Shown here one piece after another: positions 5,507-7,039 of a DNA stretch of 7,039 nucleotides (position 1 is the first letter of the stretch; the number at the start of each line of letters is the position of its first letter). The stretch comes from an uncultured Eubacterium sp. (GTDB lineage: Bacteria > Bacillota > Clostridia > Peptostreptococcales > Anaerovoracaceae): assembly GCA_937894585.1 (NCBI GenBank), contig CALBGO010000115.1:1-7039 (forward strand). The letters are read 5' to 3'. Below the pieces are notes generated by a model that worked only from the letters and a program-made list of their open reading frames with translations, was not told where the DNA came from and did not search any database. The translations under genes were made by a program, and so were the position numbers.

Positions 5507-6259
5507 ATGAAAAGATTTTTTTCCGGAAGCACGCTGAAAGTAATCGCAGTATTTGCAATGCTGGTTGACCATATCGGACAAGTTGTACTGAAGAATGGAA
5601 TTGCGCTGAAAGCATCGTATGCAATGTTTACGGATGAGCAATTTTCGATACTGCTGAATGTAATTGATGTTTTTCATATGATTGGAAGGTTAGCTTTTCC
5701 GATTTTCTGCTTTCTGCTTGTGGAAGGATTTATGCATACCCATAATTTAAGAAGATATTTTTTGAATCTGCTTATATTTGCCGTAATTTCTGAGCCTATC
5801 TATGACTTGGCGAACAGCGGAGTCTTATTCAGCATAGAGCAGCAGAATGTGATATTTACATTGTTACTTGGGCTTATAGCTATTTATTTCATAAAAAAAA
5901 GCCGGCATAATCCGCTTTTTGCTGCCGTAATCATTTTAGCAGCTTCTGCTTTTTCTTATGTGTGCAAGCTGGATGGTTCATATTATGGAATCGGTTTAAT
6001 CAGTATCTTCTATTTGTGCTGTGAGAATCTGATTTTAAGAGATATCTTAACGGTCATATTTATGTTTGTCTGCGGTCTTGACTTTACTGTAAACGGGCTG
6101 GACGGATATTTTATGATGTCGGTTATTTCTGTGATTCTGATCAGTATGTATAATGGGAAGCGGGGAATGAAGATGAAATATTTCTTTTATGTGTTTTATC
6201 CGGCGCATTTTCTTGTTTTATATCTGGTATCGGTCGGCATCGGCGGATTTCTGGGGTAA
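5507..6259 (+). CDS. TraX-family polytopic membrane protein
   Basis: The product has 250 residues and the hallmarks I recall for the TraX family: LKVIAVFAMLVDHIG near the start with DHIG at 21-24, GRLAFPIFCFLLVEGF at 60-75 followed by HT, SEPIYDLA at 95-102, a DGSYYGIGL segment at 156-164, YNGKRG at 215-220 and KYFFYVFYPAH at 224-234 near the end. About seven or eight hydrophobic segments span the protein. F-plasmid TraX acetylates the pilin N-terminus; chromosomal homologues in Clostridia are common and usually of unknown role, possibly acetylating other membrane substrates. No other conjugation gene is nearby, so it does not show a conjugative element. No good ribosome site precedes ATG 5507, which lies 23 bases after the regulator's stop, so translation may depend on coupling. 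The start is still favoured because the family motif begins at once. The family call is strong; the function is not. Confidence 0.9.
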   Translation: MKRFFSGSTLKVIAVFAMLVDHIGQVVLKNGIALKASYAMFTDEQFSILLNVIDVFHMIGRLAFPIFCFLLVEGFMHTHNLRRYFLNLLIFAVISEPIYDLANSGVLFSIEQQNVIFTLLLGLIAIYFIKKSRHNPLFAAVIILAASAFSYVCKLDGSYYGIGLISIFYLCCENLILRDILTVIFMFVCGLDFTVNGLDGYFMMSVISVILISMYNGKRGMKMKYFFYVFYPAHFLVLYLVSVGIGGFLG

Positions 6260-6290
6260 AATAAATGAGACGTTAAAGGAGGTAGCGTAT

Positions 6291-6515
6291 ATGAAATGTT
6301 CGGTTTGTGGTAATGAAATGGAAAAAGGAAAATCCTCTTTTACATCAATGGAAGGATTCGGACAAATGATTTTATCTTTTACATCTGATGAAGAGGCGAA
6401 AAAAGGATTATTTAAAAGACAATCACATAATAAAGTAATTCTGTCAGGGACAGAAGCTGAATCATATTATTGTTCAAACTGTAAATCTATCGTCACGATT
6501 ACAAAAGAAGACTGA
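6291..6515 (+). CDS. Small zinc-ribbon protein (resembles the DUF6487 / PF20097 group)
   Basis: The product has 74 residues and two CxxC pairs: C3-x2-C6 at the start (MKCSVCGNEMEKG) and C61-x2-C64 near the end (YYCSNCKS). This pattern should bind one zinc ion with the termini brought together. The N-terminus matches the style of small Firmicutes proteins beginning MKCPxCGxEMxxG, which I recall as DUF6487; the name is from memory. ATG 6291 is preceded by AAAGGAGG at 6275-6282, an excellent site; a longer reading from 6189 would overlap TraX out of frame. It follows TraX by 31 bases and is probably the third gene of the regulator operon. No enzymatic role can be read; it is likely cytoplasmic and may bind nucleic acid or a protein partner. 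Confidence 0.85.
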   Translation: MKCSVCGNEMEKGKSSFTSMEGFGQMILSFTSDEEAKKGLFKRQSHNKVILSGTEAESYYCSNCKSIVTITKED

Positions 6516-6535
6516 TTAAATCATTCTTGTAATCG
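6496..6535 (+). terminator. Stem-loop spanning the zinc-ribbon gene's stop codon, possible terminator
   Basis: CGATTACAA (6496-6504) pairs perfectly with TTGTAATCG (6527-6535). After a two-A bulge, GAA (6507-6509) pairs with TTC (6524-6526), and an inner TGAT/ATCA (6513-6516 and 6520-6523) closes a three-base loop. The stop codon TGA 6513-6515 lies inside the inner stem. Four Ts follow at 6541-6544, after five other bases. The stem is long but AT-rich and its T-run is displaced, so it may be a weak terminator or a 3'-end stabiliser. Confidence 0.45.
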
Positions 6536-6801
6536 GCGCATTTTCGTGATGACCGAAACCGAAAGCGGAATTCTGAGACATCTGCTGTTTTCTCTTTGAA
6601 GATGGCAGGGGTTTTGCTTTGAAGAGGGAATAAAATGTCTGTTATTCTTTAGGCAGATGAAGTATAATATAAACAGAAATTTAAGAGATAATGGAGTTTC
6701 TGTAATTTGATGGGATACGGCAGCCGAGACGGGACAGCAGAGCAGTATGCAAAAAACTGCAGTTATGACAGATGTTAATCTGCGTTGCTTGTGGCAACAG
6801 C
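6536..6801. other. Intergenic leader region before the second XRE gene
   Basis: This stretch has no ORF with a ribosome site. It contains a perfect TATAAT at 6663-6668; upstream only a poor match, TTATTC at 6642-6647, with a short 15-base spacer, could serve as -35, so the promoter is doubtful. A nine-base direct repeat CTTTGAAGA lies at 6594-6602 and 6617-6625. A small hairpin, GTTGC/GCAAC with a five-base loop, lies just left of the inverted repeat at 6802. A transcript from the TATAAT would have a leader of about 170 bases. Confidence 0.45.
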
Positions 6802-6832
6802 TGTTTTGATATTTAATGGTTGTATCAAAACA
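6802..6832 (+). promoter_or_regulatory. Perfect 10-bp inverted repeat abutting the second XRE gene's ribosome site
   Basis: TGTTTTGATA (6802-6811) and TATCAAAACA (6823-6832) are perfectly complementary around an 11-base spacer. The right arm touches the ribosome site AAAGGAGG (6832-6839). Arm length, spacing and position closely match the repeat at 4781-4810, and both share TGT at the outside and GATA (or its near match) at the inside. It may be an autoregulatory operator for the XRE protein or an RNA hairpin controlling access to the ribosome site. Confidence 0.6.
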
Positions 6833-6847
6833 AAGGAGGCACAGGTT

Positions 6848-6973
6848 ATGTTAAACGAAAATATTAGAAATCTTCGAAAAGCAAAAGGGCTTTCCCAGGA
6901 AGAACTGGCGATAAAGCTGAATGTAGTAAGACAGACCGTATCGAAGTGGGAAAAAGGGGTATCGCTTAGATAA
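6848..6973 (+). pseudogene. XRE-family regulator truncated after the recognition helix
   Basis: Only 41 residues are encoded before TAA 6971-6973. Residues 5-37 are a standard XRE helix-turn-helix start (IRNLRKAKGLSQEELA, then VRQTVSKWEKG), close in type to the regulator at 4833. Full-length relatives continue after GxS with a Pro-Asp turn and two more helices (about 60 or more residues in the domain). Here, after S39, the sequence reads LR-stop, and no other frame restores the expected PD-containing continuation, so a simple frameshift does not explain it. ATG 6848 is preceded by AAAGGAGG at 6832-6839, so the gene's front and control region are intact. The break may be an insertion or rearrangement point. 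A 41-residue product would lack part of the HTH fold and is unlikely to bind DNA normally. Confidence 0.7.
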
Positions 6974-7039
6974 AGATACCACACCAATCCCACGCTGACT
7001 TTTGCTCAACCGATACAGCCGGAGGGCTGGATAACAAGA
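6958..7039. other. Unidentified sequence beyond the XRE breakpoint, with inverted repeats
   Basis: GGTATC (6958-6963) and GATACC (6975-6980) form a 6-bp inverted repeat around the point where the XRE reading frame departs from its family. Further on, CAGCC (7016-7020) and GGCTG (7025-7029) form a 5-bp hairpin with a four-base loop. By my count 34 of the last 66 bases are G or C (about 51%), visibly higher than the AT-rich sequence before it. One minus-strand frame is open through this segment but shows no recognisable motif. The segment is compatible with the end of an inserted element, but it is too short to identify. Confidence 0.35.

Noticed and set aside
5507..6259. TraX as evidence of a conjugative element
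   Set aside because: TraX homologues are common on Clostridial chromosomes, and no relaxase, coupling protein, integrase or transfer origin is visible in the window.
6189..6290. N-terminal extension of the zinc-ribbon gene into TraX
   Set aside because: It is an out-of-frame reading of TraX; the strong AAAGGAGG at 6275-6282 fixes the start at 6291.
6785..6847. N-terminal extension (TTG 6785) of the truncated XRE gene
   Set aside because: It would translate the inverted repeat and the ribosome site; ATG 6848 matches the family start and has ideal spacing.

Overview
The window is about 7 kb of AT-rich DNA of low-GC Firmicutes character, most like the gut Clostridia (Lachnospiraceae-type). The evidence is strong AAAGGAG-type ribosome sites, Lys/Glu/Ile-rich proteins, a clostridial-style TraX-family protein, and XRE regulators of the kind common in that group. 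No rRNA, tRNA, CRISPR array, transposase or integrase is visible. The organism assignment is inference from style, not from a marker gene.

Left part (1-4298): the first 81 bases are probably the tail of an unidentified gene. Then comes a rightward five-gene block: a Sec-secreted, cysteine-free small protein (130-531); a polytopic ABC-2-type membrane protein whose outer domain looks like the front half of an M1 aminopeptidase but stops before the zinc site (601-2277); an ABC ATPase (2279-3091); a second, six-helix permease overlapping it (3070-3732); and a four-helix membrane protein (3778-4239). Genes 2-4 are tightly packed, and a 15-bp hairpin terminator closes the block. A perfect 8-bp hairpin between the peptide gene and the transporter could make expression unequal. 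The layout resembles exported-peptide (bacteriocin-like or cell-surface stress) cassettes, but neither the peptide nor the last membrane protein is recognised. This block is the best candidate here for an undescribed system.

Middle (4299-4832): about 530 bases with no convincing gene, but with a possible promoter with a repeated 12-mer, a short open stretch that may be a decayed gene, a TGTAAA/TTTACA palindrome over a second possible promoter, and a 10-bp inverted repeat just before the next ribosome site.

Right part (4833-6535): an apparent three-gene operon encodes a membrane-anchored XRE regulator with an outer beta-rich domain, a TraX-family membrane protein, and a 74-residue zinc-ribbon protein. 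A stem-loop spans the last stop codon.

Right edge (6536-7039): a leader region ends in another 10-bp inverted repeat directly before the ribosome site of a second XRE gene. That gene breaks off after its recognition helix, where sequence of different base composition (about 51% GC over the last 66 bases) begins. The two inverted repeats share the layout TGTnnnGATA...TATnnnnACA, suggesting a common control mechanism for the two XRE genes.
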